30,918 bases of DNA from Clostridia bacterium (GTDB lineage: Bacteria; Bacillota_A; Clostridia; Oscillospirales; CAG-272), in contig JAFTDQ010000053.1 of NCBI GenBank assembly GCA_017454075.1, positions 1 to 30,918 of the forward strand. The letters run 5' to 3'. The position numbers and the translations under genes are program-made. Positions 13,399-21,174 of the stretch are shown piece after piece. The notes under the pieces are model-generated. The model saw only the letters and a list, made by a program, of their open reading frames with translations, was not told the origin of the DNA and did no database searches. Position 1 is the stretch's first letter; each line of letters begins with the position of its first letter.

Positions 13399-14931
13399 TT
13401 ACTTTGCGTAGCTCGTCGCGCGGCTCTCGCGGATGATATTGACCTTGATCTGTCCGGGATACTCGAGCGTACCCTCGATCTTTTTCGCTATGTCGCGGGC
13501 CGTAGCCACCATCTGCTCGTCGTTTACCTCCTCGGGCTTGACCATTACGCGTATCTCGCGCCCCGCCTGAACGGCGAAGGTCTTTTCAACTCCCGGGAAG
13601 GAATTTGCGATCTCTTCGAGCTTTTCAAGTCTTCTTATGTAATTTTCAATGTCCTCACGGCGCGCGCCCGGTCTCGCAGCCGAGATCGTATCGGCCGCCT
13701 GGACTATCACCGCGGTGATGGTCTTCGGCTCGACGTCTCCGTGATGAGCCTCTATCGCGTGGATGACTTCCTTGCTCTCCTTGTACTTTCTGGCGATATC
13801 GACGCCTATCTGTACGTGAGAGCCCTCGACCTCCTGGGTCATTGCCTTTCCGATATCGTGAAGCAGTCCCGCGCGTCTCGCGATCGTGCCGTCGACGCCG
13901 AGCTCATCGGCTATCATACCGGATATGTAAGCGACCTCCATGGAGTGGTCAAGAACGTTCTGCCCGTAGCTCGTGCGGTAGCGGAGCCTTCCGAGCAGCC
14001 TGATGAGATCGTTGCTCATGCCTCTTATACCGAGGTCGAACACGGCCTTCTCTCCGGCCTGTTTTATTATCGCCTCAACTTCCCGGCGACACTTTTCAAC
14101 CGTCTCCTCGACTTTCGTCGGATGGACGCGCCCGTCCGAAACGAGCTTTTCAAGAGCCATTCGCGCGACCTCGCGCCTGACGGGGTCGAAGCATGAAACG
14201 GTGATCGTCTCCGGCGTATCGTCGATTTTGAGATCGGCGCCGGTCGTCTGTTCGATGACCCTGATGTTGCGCCCTTCCCGTCCGATTATACGGCCCTTCA
14301 TCTCGTCGTTCGGCAGGGCGACGACCGAAACTGTCATTTCGGAAACGTGCTCCTGCGCCTGGCGCTGGATCGCTATCGAGATGATCTCCTTTGCGCGCCG
14401 GTCGGCGGTCTCCCTGAGCTCCGTTTCGATGTCTGCGATCCTCTGCGCGGCGTCGCGTCTCGCGTCGGCCTCGATGAGGGTGACGAGCTCGGCCTTCGCC
14501 TCGTCTTTTGTGAGAGAAGCGACCTCCTCGAGCCGCGTGACGTGCTCGGCTTTGAGTTTTTCGACCTCTTCGAGCTTGTCGGACTGCTCTTTGATCTTGC
14601 GGTTGAGCGTCTCTTCCTTGCGTTCGTAGTTCTCGATCTTCTTGTCGAGCACCTCCTCGCGCTGTGCGGCGCGGCGTTCGAGTCTCGTTATCTCGTTACG
14701 TCGCTCCTTGATCTCGCGCTCGGCGTCGTTCTTATCCTTGATGATCTTGTCCTTCGCTTCGAGCAGCGCTTCCGTCTTCAGCGACTCGGCCTCGCGTTTG
14801 CCTTCATCGATGATCCGCTTCGCCTCGGTCTCCGCCGAGCCGATGGTCTTTTCGCCGATTATCTTACGGACGATGACACCGATGACAACGCCGGCCGCAA
14901 GTCCGCCTAAGGCGGCTATGACGTACCACAT
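13399..14931 (-). CDS. rny: Ribonuclease Y
   Basis: Encodes 510 residues, the usual length for RNase Y, the membrane-bound endoribonuclease that starts bulk mRNA decay in many Bacillota. An N-terminal transmembrane helix (about 3-21, [21 protein letters not shown]) is followed by a long charged coiled coil (about 30-190). The KH domain carries [15 protein letters not shown] (213-227). The HD domain has [10 protein letters not shown] (His358, Asp359) with further metal ligands in EAHHGD, and the C-terminal part ends [15 protein letters not shown], as is typical. GGAGG lies 6 bp before the ATG, and an own strong promoter is present at 14998-15026. It is a housekeeping gene next to the RT unit but apparently transcribed separately from it. 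Confidence 0.97.
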   Translation of the reverse strand: MWYVIAALGGLAAGVVIGVIVRKIIGEKTIGSAETEAKRIIDEGKREAESLKTEALLEAKDKIIKDKNDAEREIKERRNEITRLERRAAQREEVLDKKIENYERKEETLNRKIKEQSDKLEEVEKLKAEHVTRLEEVASLTKDEAKAELVTLIEADARRDAAQRIADIETELRETADRRAKEIISIAIQRQAQEHVSEMTVSVVALPNDEMKGRIIGREGRNIRVIEQTTGADLKIDDTPETITVSCFDPVRREVARMALEKLVSDGRVHPTKVEETVEKCRREVEAIIKQAGEKAVFDLGIRGMSNDLIRLLGRLRYRTSYGQNVLDHSMEVAYISGMIADELGVDGTIARRAGLLHDIGKAMTQEVEGSHVQIGVDIARKYKESKEVIHAIEAHHGDVEPKTITAVIVQAADTISAARPGARREDIENYIRRLEKLEEIANSFPGVEKTFAVQAGREIRVMVKPEEVNDEQMVATARDIAKKIEGTLEYPGQIKVNIIRESRATSYAK

Positions 14932-14997
14932 AATGCACCTCCTTTATATTTAATTTTTGACAAAAATGCATTTAAGATATGCTTACGCATCTTATAT

Positions 14998-15026
14998 ATT
15001 TTACCACGCCCGACGGCTTTTGTCAA
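14998..15026 (-). promoter_or_regulatory. Promoter of rny with 5'-terminal hairpin
   Basis: Minus-strand TTGACA (15026-15021), 17 bp, TAAAAT (15003-14998). The predicted transcript starts near 14991 and at once forms a stem-loop, AAGATGC-GTAA-GCAT(AT)CTT, before a short T-rich stretch and the ribosome binding site about 40 bp later. Confidence 0.8.
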
Positions 15027-15084
15027 CCGTTCTTTTCTTTTGCGGAAAATTAGAGAACAGGCCGCCGGGTAAATCGGCGACCCG

Positions 15085-16287
15085 TCAGGTTCCTTTATCA
15101 TAGTCATAATACGCGTGTACCAGATTCCGGTAACCGACGGCTTTCAGATCCTCGTACCTCACGTTGAAGCGCGCCTTTCGGTGAGTCCCGCTTATGAGAT
15201 ATCTCAGGCAGTCCTGCGCGTACCTGTCGATTTCGCGAAGAGAATCCGTCACGCTGATAACCGGGAAGAACCACTTGCTCCATGAAAGCGAATTGTCGTC
15301 CGGGTCTTCGAAAAACTTCCGGTTGAATATCCTGACAAAGGCCTTCGCGGCCTTTTCGCCGCCCGTACCGCTCCGTTTCGACCACCTCGAGAGGGCGTCG
15401 CGCTTACGGCGCATTTTGGCTTTAAGCTTTTTCAGAGTTACCGGGGCGATATCGACCCCGCGCTCAGAGCACGAAAAGCCGAGGAACACGATCCCGTCCC
15501 CCGGGCGGAAAAACTCTTCCTTGCCCGGATTTATCTCAAGGTTTCTTTCGGAAAGAAAGCCCTTTATCAGGGCGGCGCGCTCCGCGCACTCCTTCTCCGA
15601 GCGTGAGAAAACGATTATATCGTCCGAATACCTCGCGTAGAGCGCCCCTTTTTCATAAAAGATCCGATCAAGCTCCGCGAGAAACAGGTTCGCGTAAAAT
15701 GACGAAAGCGGCGTCCCCGCCATTATGCCTTTGCGTTCTTCGGCCTCCCTGCCCTTGTCAAGTACGCGCGGCTCGGTAAGGAGCTTTTCGAGGAACAGGA
15801 AAAGCTCTTCGTCGTCCGAAAGAGTTTTTTTCAGGACCGGAAGAAGCATCCCGACGGGGACGGAATTGAAATAATCGTGAATATCCGCCTTGTACGCGTA
15901 CATGCGGTACACGCCGTCCGTCGAGACGATCTTTCTCACGGCGTCCTTCGCGGTCCTTCCCGGTCTGAAGGAATACAGATTCCCCGAGAAGACCCCGTCG
16001 TACTTTCTCAGAAGAAGAAACGTAAGGAGCTTGAGAACAGTGTTCTCGTCCTTTGGATACGTATAGACCGTGCGCTTTTTGTCCGTGCCGGTTTTCGATA
16101 TCACGGTTTTTTTAGGCAGAGGGAACGGCTCCCCCCGCGCGATCCCGCCGCATACCGGGAGATATCTTTTTTCGTCTATGAACGTCCGCAGTTCCGACGT
16201 GAACCGCTTTGGGACCGCAAGCGAGAGCTTGTATTGATAAAAGGTTTCCCACGCCTGTTCAAGAGACAGAAGATCGAGAAGCGACAT
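15085..16287 (-). CDS. Standalone reverse transcriptase (no maturase endonuclease)
   Basis: Encodes 400 residues from the ATG at 16287, chosen because AGGGAG lies 8 bp before it; the frame is open to an ATG at 16344, but that extension only translates the inverted-repeat arm. RT motifs run in order: KKRTVYTYPKDENTVLKLL (motif 1), LYSFRPGRTAKDAV (motif 2, group II-like), YKADIHDYFNSVP (motif 3, first catalytic Asp135), GIMAGTPLSSFYANLFLAELD (motif 4), RYSDDIIVFS (Asp222/Asp223) and KEEFFRPGDGIVFLGFS (motifs 6-7). All three catalytic aspartates are present. The C-terminal 130 residues are basic and end YEDLKAVGYRNLVHAYY, a thumb-like region. No HNH endonuclease, no retron VTG or NAxxH motif and no DGR-type SQ motif are seen. 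It follows a structured 141-bp element and may be an uncharacterised or defence-type RT. Confidence 0.9.
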   Translation of the reverse strand: MSLLDLLSLEQAWETFYQYKLSLAVPKRFTSELRTFIDEKRYLPVCGGIARGEPFPLPKKTVISKTGTDKKRTVYTYPKDENTVLKLLTFLLLRKYDGVFSGNLYSFRPGRTAKDAVRKIVSTDGVYRMYAYKADIHDYFNSVPVGMLLPVLKKTLSDDEELFLFLEKLLTEPRVLDKGREAEERKGIMAGTPLSSFYANLFLAELDRIFYEKGALYARYSDDIIVFSRSEKECAERAALIKGFLSERNLEINPGKEEFFRPGDGIVFLGFSCSERGVDIAPVTLKKLKAKMRRKRDALSRWSKRSGTGGEKAAKAFVRIFNRKFFEDPDDNSLSWSKWFFPVISVTDSLREIDRYAQDCLRYLISGTHRKARFNVRYEDLKAVGYRNLVHAYYDYDKGT

Positions 16288-16311
16288 AAGGCACTCCCTG
16301 AAAATAAAATA

Positions 16312-16452
16312 TAAAAAGCAGAAAGAGAAAACGTTAAATTCCATTAATTATGGAATTAGACAGGACCGTACGCGGAAAAACTGCCTGCGAAGTGTTTTCC
16401 CGTTCCGCGCCGGGTCCGCCGCAGGCGCAGGGCGTTCTCTTTCTGCTTTTTA
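16312..16452 (-). ncRNA. Candidate structured RNA bounded by 18-bp inverted repeats, upstream of the RT
   Basis: taaaaagcagaaagagaa (16312-16329) and its exact complement (16435-16452) enclose 105 bp. The paired stem gains two more C:G pairs past a two-base bulge. Inside, on the RT strand, is a GC-rich part (16434-16360) with mutually complementary segments (16363-16367/16413-16417, 16371-16376/16404-16409, and 16383-16389/16420-16426). A 21-bp palindrome with 8-bp arms follows (16337-16357). The element lies between the stop of the small upstream gene (16464) and the RT start (16287). Terminal pairing, inner hairpin and downstream RT imitate the a1-msr-msd-a2 layout of retrons, but no retron branching-guanosine motif was identified. 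Alternatives are a MITE-like insertion or an invertible segment. Confidence 0.45.
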
Positions 16453-16463
16453 ACCGTGTTGAT

Positions 16464-16991
16464 TCAGCCGTTAAGCACCTTCTGCATACGGCTGACTACG
16501 TATTTGCGGGTGTTCCACCATACGTCGTGATCGAAATAGAAACGGAGATAGGGGACCCCTTCCTTCCGGCAGCTCTCGCGGAGCTTCCTCGCGTCGCTCT
16601 TGTCTGTCATGAGTTCGACGACGAGCGCCTTGCCGCCGTTTTTATAAAACGTGTAGGCGATACGCCTCCCGGGATCGACCTCTTCTTTTCTGAATTCGAC
16701 GCCGGCGAAATCCGACCTGAAAATATTCTCGAAATACTGCTGATACGTTCCGCCGTAATTGTACTGGTTCTCCTCGTCGGGCATGTCGTCGCCCCATGAG
16801 AACCCGGACTCGCCGGCATAGACCGGCCTCTCCTGCTTCGGCTCAGCCGGCGCGTCGGCAGCCGGCCCGGTCTCCGCAGTCTGCTTTTTTTCCTGCTTTT
16901 CCTGCGCTCCGCCCATTATGCTCTTGAGCAGATCGAGCGCGGCTTTTTCCTTGTCGGCGTCCCCGCCGAACAGCTTTGAAAGTAAGCCCAT
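16464..16991 (-). CDS. Conserved small protein, possible nuclease-like C-terminal domain
   Basis: Encodes 175 residues without a signal peptide. The N-terminal helix (MGLLSKLFGGDADKEKAALDLLKSIMGG) is amphipathic and followed by a low-complexity Glu/Lys/Ala/Pro linker (about 30-60). The C-terminal domain (about 75-175) contains YQQYFENIFRSDF, RIAYTFYKNGGKALVVELM, DKSDARKLRESCRKEGVPYLRFYFDHDVWWNTRKYVVSRM. An alternation of a strand ending in Glu (ALVVELM), a basic helix and a Tyr-Leu-Arg-Phe strand followed by a helix is reminiscent of DUF2726 or PD-(D/E)XK-like folds, but I cannot confirm catalytic residues. A perfect promoter lies upstream (17082-17110), and the structured element and RT lie directly downstream with no clear terminator between them. 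It may therefore be the partner protein of the RT. Confidence 0.75.
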   Translation of the reverse strand: MGLLSKLFGGDADKEKAALDLLKSIMGGAQEKQEKKQTAETGPAADAPAEPKQERPVYAGESGFSWGDDMPDEENQYNYGGTYQQYFENIFRSDFAGVEFRKEEVDPGRRIAYTFYKNGGKALVVELMTDKSDARKLRESCRKEGVPYLRFYFDHDVWWNTRKYVVSRMQKVLNG

Positions 16992-17081
16992 CCTGTTTCT
17001 CCTTATTCGTCAAATCTGTCTTTTTAATCTTATTCGTCCCGCGTTACCGGCGGCGCGCGTTTTTGCCGTCAAACCGGTGAA

Positions 17082-17110
17082 ATTATAACCCGAAAACGCC
17101 TTTTTGTCAA
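17082..17110 (-). promoter_or_regulatory. Perfect sigma-A promoter of the RT unit
   Basis: Minus-strand TTGACA (17110-17105), 17-bp spacer, TATAAT (17087-17082). Predicted start is near 17075, about 84 bp before the ATG of the small gene. It could drive the small gene, the structured element and the RT together. Confidence 0.85.
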
Positions 17111-17122
17111 TATCTAAGGGCG

Positions 17123-18529
17123 TCAGTCGATCCCGACGCCTATCGTGAAGACCCCGTACATGAACGTGACGAACATCGCGTGCCCTTTTCCGTCGAGAGC
17201 GTTGTACATCATAAAATCATCCGACGTGTCATAGTCGCCGTGCTCTGTGAACCCGGCCGCGATCGCCTTCTGAACGTACGTCTCGAAATCTCCGGCGGAA
17301 GCGCCCGTTACGGTGACGGTCGCCGCTTCCTCACTGTTCTCCGTGACGGTGAAGCCGGTCCCGAAACCGGGCTTCGGAAGAAGCGTAAACAGGCCGTCTG
17401 ACGGCCAGTCGTCGGTCCCGTCAGGAATTACCGGGATGACCGATCCCGCGTATTTCAGATCAACGAAGAACTGCGCGTCTTCCCCGACGTTGAGCGAAAC
17501 GTCTACCTCAAAGTTGTCTTTCGTATAGTAGGTGAAGAAAGCCTCGGAGCCGTCGGCGTTGGTGTAATTCATCTCAGTACCCTTCTGCCAGCCGTTTTCC
17601 TCGCAGAGGGACGCGAACACTTTCGCCTCTTCGAGCGTCACGGTGCTCCCGGGCTTTTCAATGGAATAATACAGGCCGTCATGATCAAGCACGACGAAGC
17701 CGTCGGTCACGCCCTCCGAGAGGAAGGCGAACTCATCGGGAAGCTCCGCCTCTGTCCCGGGATCTGAAGGATAGAAGGGATCGATATCGGTATCCTCATC
17801 CCCGCCGCCCTTTTTTTCGACCGAAACGACGGCGCTCTGCTGCGACGCCATATACATAATGCTGACGCACAGCCCGTCGCCGTTCTCCGCCGAGAAAATG
17901 AACGTCCCGGTGTCGGCAAGATCGGTTTTGCTTATGTCTTCGTCAAATCCGGCAGCCCTGACCTTTTCGGCGTATTCCTTCATATCGTCGTATCCGGCGT
18001 TTTTGAAGGTGATAACGACGTTTTCGTCGTCCCCGGCGACCGACTGTATCTCAAGCCCCGCCTCGGGTATCGCCCTGCCGAGCTCGCTGTCGGGCCATGT
18101 CCCGGCCTTGGAAAAGCCGAAGGGCATGCCTTCGTCGTCGACACCCTCTACCGATCCGTCAATTCCTATCGTGAACCACGAAGCGCCCGCGCCCCTTACC
18201 GTGACGTCGCCGTTCTGAGAAAACTCGACGGTCCCGCCCTTGCTCTCGACCGAGCGGCGCAGCTGATCACGTTCCGACGCCGAGAGAACGTGCGGCGTGA
18301 ACACCGACGTGTCCCCGGTTTCGCAGTACGTCAGAAGGACCTCGAGACTGAGCGGCTGTTCGTTGACTATTCCCTGAGCCCCGCCCCGGGTCGTCTCGTC
18401 TCCTCCGTCGGTCGTTTTGCCTTCGTCTCTTCTCGTCATCGGGGTATCTGACCCGCCGCCGCCTCCGCAGGACGCGAGGACAGTCACGACGAGAACGAGC
18501 GCGATAAACGCCGCAAATACTTTTTTCAT
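17123..18529 (-). CDS. Lipoprotein with repeated DUF6591-like domains
   Basis: Encodes 468 residues from the ATG at 18529. A GTG at 18577 overlapping the previous stop is an alternative, but it would place a charged 16-residue tail before the signal peptide. Lipobox LASC (Cys21) is followed by a Gly/Thr/Asp-rich linker. Residues 145-239 (TWPDSELGRAIPEAG ... VSVEKK) and 375-468 (DWPSDGLFTLLPKPGFG ... FTIGVGID) are two copies of a domain with the W-P..L...+P pattern and the FETYVQKAIAAGF helix typical of DUF6591. A diverged related unit lies between them (264-359, Gly-Leu-Tyr-Tyr-Ser, EEAKVFASLCEENGW). The protein is extracellular and membrane-tethered; its function is unknown. It is the last gene of the three-gene unit that begins at 20968. 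Confidence 0.87.
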   Translation of the reverse strand: MKKVFAAFIALVLVVTVLASCGGGGGSDTPMTRRDEGKTTDGGDETTRGGAQGIVNEQPLSLEVLLTYCETGDTSVFTPHVLSASERDQLRRSVESKGGTVEFSQNGDVTVRGAGASWFTIGIDGSVEGVDDEGMPFGFSKAGTWPDSELGRAIPEAGLEIQSVAGDDENVVITFKNAGYDDMKEYAEKVRAAGFDEDISKTDLADTGTFIFSAENGDGLCVSIMYMASQQSAVVSVEKKGGGDEDTDIDPFYPSDPGTEAELPDEFAFLSEGVTDGFVVLDHDGLYYSIEKPGSTVTLEEAKVFASLCEENGWQKGTEMNYTNADGSEAFFTYYTKDNFEVDVSLNVGEDAQFFVDLKYAGSVIPVIPDGTDDWPSDGLFTLLPKPGFGTGFTVTENSEEAATVTVTGASAGDFETYVQKAIAAGFTEHGDYDTSDDFMMYNALDGKGHAMFVTFMYGVFTIGVGID

Positions 18530-18573
18530 TTTCTTTTTTCCGTTCCTTTCGGTCTCTTTCGTTTTTTTATTTG

Positions 18574-20115
18574 TCACGACCCGCGTTTTATCGCGGGCAC
18601 GCTGATTTTTATCTCCGGCGCGAACTCAAGGGCGTACCATACCGTTCCGAGATCGCGTTTTGTGACGACCATGTCCTGCCCGTCTCCGCTGTACATGACG
18701 AGCCCGACCGAATTGCCGTTTGCGTAATGTCTCGCCGCCTCGTTGCCCACCCATGTCACGTGAAGCGTCGAGAGGTCTATGCCGTTCGAGATAAGATGCC
18801 ACTGCGATACCGGCTTTCCGAGTTCCTTTCCGGTTTTGATATCCTTCTCGACATACATCCTTTCCTGACCGAAGGTCATCGCGTATCTGAATTCGGTGAT
18901 ATCGGACTCGCTGTTGAACCTCCCGTTCAGCCCCGGTTTGAAGGTACCGGTCTTCCACGAAGAAACGTTTACCGTAAAGCGTCCTTCAAGAGTTCTTTTG
19001 AGGACGGTCGGCTTGTTGACCGTGAAGATGAATTTGCTGAGATGTTCCTTTCTCGCGTTCGGCATCCCCTCGAACTTGAACAATATCTGACACCAGTCGT
19101 TTATTCTCTGTCCGTACGTCCAGATGTCGCTTTTGTCGGCGAACACGGCGTCGAAATCGTTTGCCAGATCGAGCCCTTCGACAGTCAGGGTGAGAGTGCC
19201 CTCGTACGTCCCGGAATTGTCGTTCGGATCATAATCCGCCTCGGAGGATATTTTTCTTTCAAGATCCCCGTTCAGCGTGTATTTCATTCTGACTCCGTCG
19301 ACCCCGAGGAAGACGCAGCTCGTCTCGGAAACTGCGTTTTCGAACCTGATAAGACAGCGGCCGGTGTTTTTGGCCTCGACCTTGTCGTTCATTTTCTGAC
19401 TGCATATCGCGTAAAAGGCGCCGATCTTTGAGAACTGCTCCTCCATTTTCCGGCAGAACTCGTCAAACTGCGTGGTGTCGGCGAGCTCTATTCCGGCCTC
19501 TACCGAGCTGAGGGCGAAGCCGACGAGTCCCACCCGGACCGCGGCGTGCTTAGGCACCGTCCCGGCCTTGATATGCGCGAGGGCGATCTGTTTCCGGCTG
19601 TCCCTCGCCATCTTTTCGATGCTGTCCTTCGCAATCGAAACGGCGACGTCCTGTTTTGCGTCAGTCTCGGTCGCGTTGCCGTACAGGAGCTGCTTCGCGA
19701 CGGTTCCCGCGCCGGGTCCCGGGATGGGAACGTACGCGGAAAGAGCGAGGGCAAACTTTTTGCCCATTTCAACGGTCACCTTGCCGTCGAGATCCGCGCC
19801 GAGCGTTGAAAGCACCGCTGCCTCGGCGAGCGAAAGCTTCATTTCATCGAGCTGGGCGAGTATTATCTCGTTCATCTCGCCGACGGTCAGCCCCTCGGTC
19901 CCCGTGAGTGTCCCCTTGAAATCCATATCGTGGAGCGTGAGCGTGACGTCGTACGATCCGGTCTGCTCGGATATCTTCTGTGTGAATCTGTCGTAGTCTA
20001 TCCCGTTGAACTTTACGTCCGCGGCGGACGCCCGGACCGTTAAAGGCGCCGAAGGGAGCGCGGAAATGATCAGGAACAGCGCAAAGAGCGCGCTGATGAG
20101 CAATGCTTTTTTCAC
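18574..20115 (-). CDS. Large secreted protein, function unknown
   Basis: Encodes 513 residues with a GTG start at 20115, one base after the stop of the upstream gene, so translational coupling is likely. A signal peptide (about 1-31, MKKALLISALFALFLIISALPSAP..ASA) has no lipobox cysteine, so the protein is probably released or associated by other means. The N-terminal half (about 35-235) is mainly alpha-helical. The C-terminal half (about 250-513) is beta-rich with repeated strand pairs such as RMKYTLNGDLERKISSEAD, YEGTLTLTVEGLDLAND and LEGRFTVNVSSWKTG. These suggest a beta-barrel or LolA/LppX-like lipid-binding sheet, only an inference. No catalytic motif is recognised. Its stop overlaps the alternative GTG start of the next gene by four bases, showing tight operon packing. 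Confidence 0.85.
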   Translation of the reverse strand: MKKALLISALFALFLIISALPSAPLTVRASAADVKFNGIDYDRFTQKISEQTGSYDVTLTLHDMDFKGTLTGTEGLTVGEMNEIILAQLDEMKLSLAEAAVLSTLGADLDGKVTVEMGKKFALALSAYVPIPGPGAGTVAKQLLYGNATETDAKQDVAVSIAKDSIEKMARDSRKQIALAHIKAGTVPKHAAVRVGLVGFALSSVEAGIELADTTQFDEFCRKMEEQFSKIGAFYAICSQKMNDKVEAKNTGRCLIRFENAVSETSCVFLGVDGVRMKYTLNGDLERKISSEADYDPNDNSGTYEGTLTLTVEGLDLANDFDAVFADKSDIWTYGQRINDWCQILFKFEGMPNARKEHLSKFIFTVNKPTVLKRTLEGRFTVNVSSWKTGTFKPGLNGRFNSESDITEFRYAMTFGQERMYVEKDIKTGKELGKPVSQWHLISNGIDLSTLHVTWVGNEAARHYANGNSVGLVMYSGDGQDMVVTKRDLGTVWYALEFAPEIKISVPAIKRGS

Positions 20116-20116
20116 G

Positions 20117-20968
20117 TCATTCCGCCCCCTCTCCGCCCGTCATGTCGGTAAACGTTTTTCTGAGATTTAAAAGCTGTTCGTTTTCGGGGAAATATTTAAG
20201 TCCTTCGTCGAGCCAGCGCGCCGCCTGATATCCGTCGTCGGCGTAGGCCGCGGCAGTCACCGCGACGAGCCAGTTTCCGGCGTCCCGGGGATTCATCCTG
20301 ACCGCGTATCTCGCCGCGACCTCTGCCTCGGCGTATTTTTCCGAGTCGAACAGTTCGATAGCGTCGGCGCGGAGATACTCGGGCATATACGTAAACTCGT
20401 TTCTTTCGTATCCGTAAAGCGCGGGGCGGAATGACCCGTAAATGATCTCTTCTTTGTTTCTCAGCTCGTCGCGGAGGGCGTACAGATCCCCGACCGTCAT
20501 GTTGCGCAGATACATGAAACTCATCCCTTCGTCGGGGAAATTCGGCATGACCGACGCGCTGACGTAGCATTCACGCGCGAGGTCGTCCTCTCCCTGTATC
20601 TCGTGGATCAGTCCTTCGAAATAATACGGATACGGGGAAGCGAGACAAAGCTCGGCTATCTCATCCCAGTCCGTATAGGCGCTCCCGGAGGAAAGCGAAG
20701 CGAAGTCGTCCCCTTCGCCTTTGAGCCAGAGTATCCGCTCGACGGCAAGTCTGAGCGAACCGACCGCAGAGGCTGCGAAGCCGTAAAAATACGCCGCGGT
20801 CTCGTCCATAAGCAGCTTTTCGAACCGGTCTCCGTTTTTTACGCAGGTATCGGCAAGCCCGATGAGACCGTCTTTCGTCAGATATCCGCCCTGCTCCCCG
20901 CCTCCGCAGGAACAGATCGATATCAGAACGGCAGATATGAGCAAAGCCGCCGTCAAAGAACGCTTCAT
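20117..20968 (-). CDS. TPR-like lipoprotein
   Basis: Encodes 283 residues. Signal peptide with lipobox ICSC (Cys21), a short Gly-rich spacer, then an all-helical body. Features of tetratricopeptide repeats are visible, such as YYFEGLIHEIQGEDDLARECYVSA, LFDSEKYAEAEVAARYAVRMNPRDAGNWL and AAAYADDGYQAARWLDEGLKYFPENEQLLNLRK. The spacing of small and aromatic residues fits at least three TPR-like helical pairs at the C-terminus. It is probably a protein-binding scaffold on the outer face of the membrane. It is the first gene of a three-gene unit with the secreted protein and the DUF6591-like lipoprotein, which it may bind. A strong promoter lies 40-68 bp upstream. Confidence 0.87.
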   Translation of the reverse strand: MKRSLTAALLISAVLISICSCGGGEQGGYLTKDGLIGLADTCVKNGDRFEKLLMDETAAYFYGFAASAVGSLRLAVERILWLKGEGDDFASLSSGSAYTDWDEIAELCLASPYPYYFEGLIHEIQGEDDLARECYVSASVMPNFPDEGMSFMYLRNMTVGDLYALRDELRNKEEIIYGSFRPALYGYERNEFTYMPEYLRADAIELFDSEKYAEAEVAARYAVRMNPRDAGNWLVAVTAAAYADDGYQAARWLDEGLKYFPENEQLLNLRKTFTDMTGGEGAE

Positions 20969-20986
20969 TCAGAAATTCCCCTTTCC

Positions 20987-21036
20987 CGGATGACGCCATC
21001 CGATTACATTGTACCATCAAAACAGCGCCGTGTCAA
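20987..21036 (-). promoter_or_regulatory. Promoter of the exported-protein unit with 5'-terminal hairpin
   Basis: Minus-strand TTGACA (21036-21031), 17 bp, TACAAT (21013-21008). The predicted transcript starts near 21001 and immediately forms CGGATG-GCGT-CATCCG (21002-20987), followed by the AAAGGGG ribosome binding site. Confidence 0.8.
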
Positions 21037-21105
21037 GCGTTTAAGGCATAAAAGCGGCGGGTTCCGCCATAAAAATGCGGATTTTGTGCGAAATCCGGCG
21101 GGTTG

Positions 21106-21134
21106 TTGACAAACCGGACGTATAAGTATATAAT
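21106..21134 (+). promoter_or_regulatory. Perfect sigma-A promoter of the coaX unit
   Basis: TTGACA (21106-21111), 17 bp, TATAAT (21129-21134). It drives coaX, whose ATG at 21175 is preceded by GGAGG at 7 bp. An inverted repeat, cggattt/aaatccg (about 21078-21097), lies just upstream of the -35 box. Confidence 0.85.
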
Positions 21135-21174
21135 AAAGCATGGATTTTTGTAAAGACGTGGCGGAGGAACGGCA

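Noticed and set aside
15085..16344. Diversity-generating retroelement
   Set aside because: No template/variable repeat pair or Avd-like gene was seen nearby, and motif 4 reads TPLSS rather than the DGR-type SQ.
15085..16452. Group II intron encoding a maturase
   Set aside because: There is no HNH endonuclease domain, no recognisable domain V hairpin, and the RT stands in its own transcript between intact genes.
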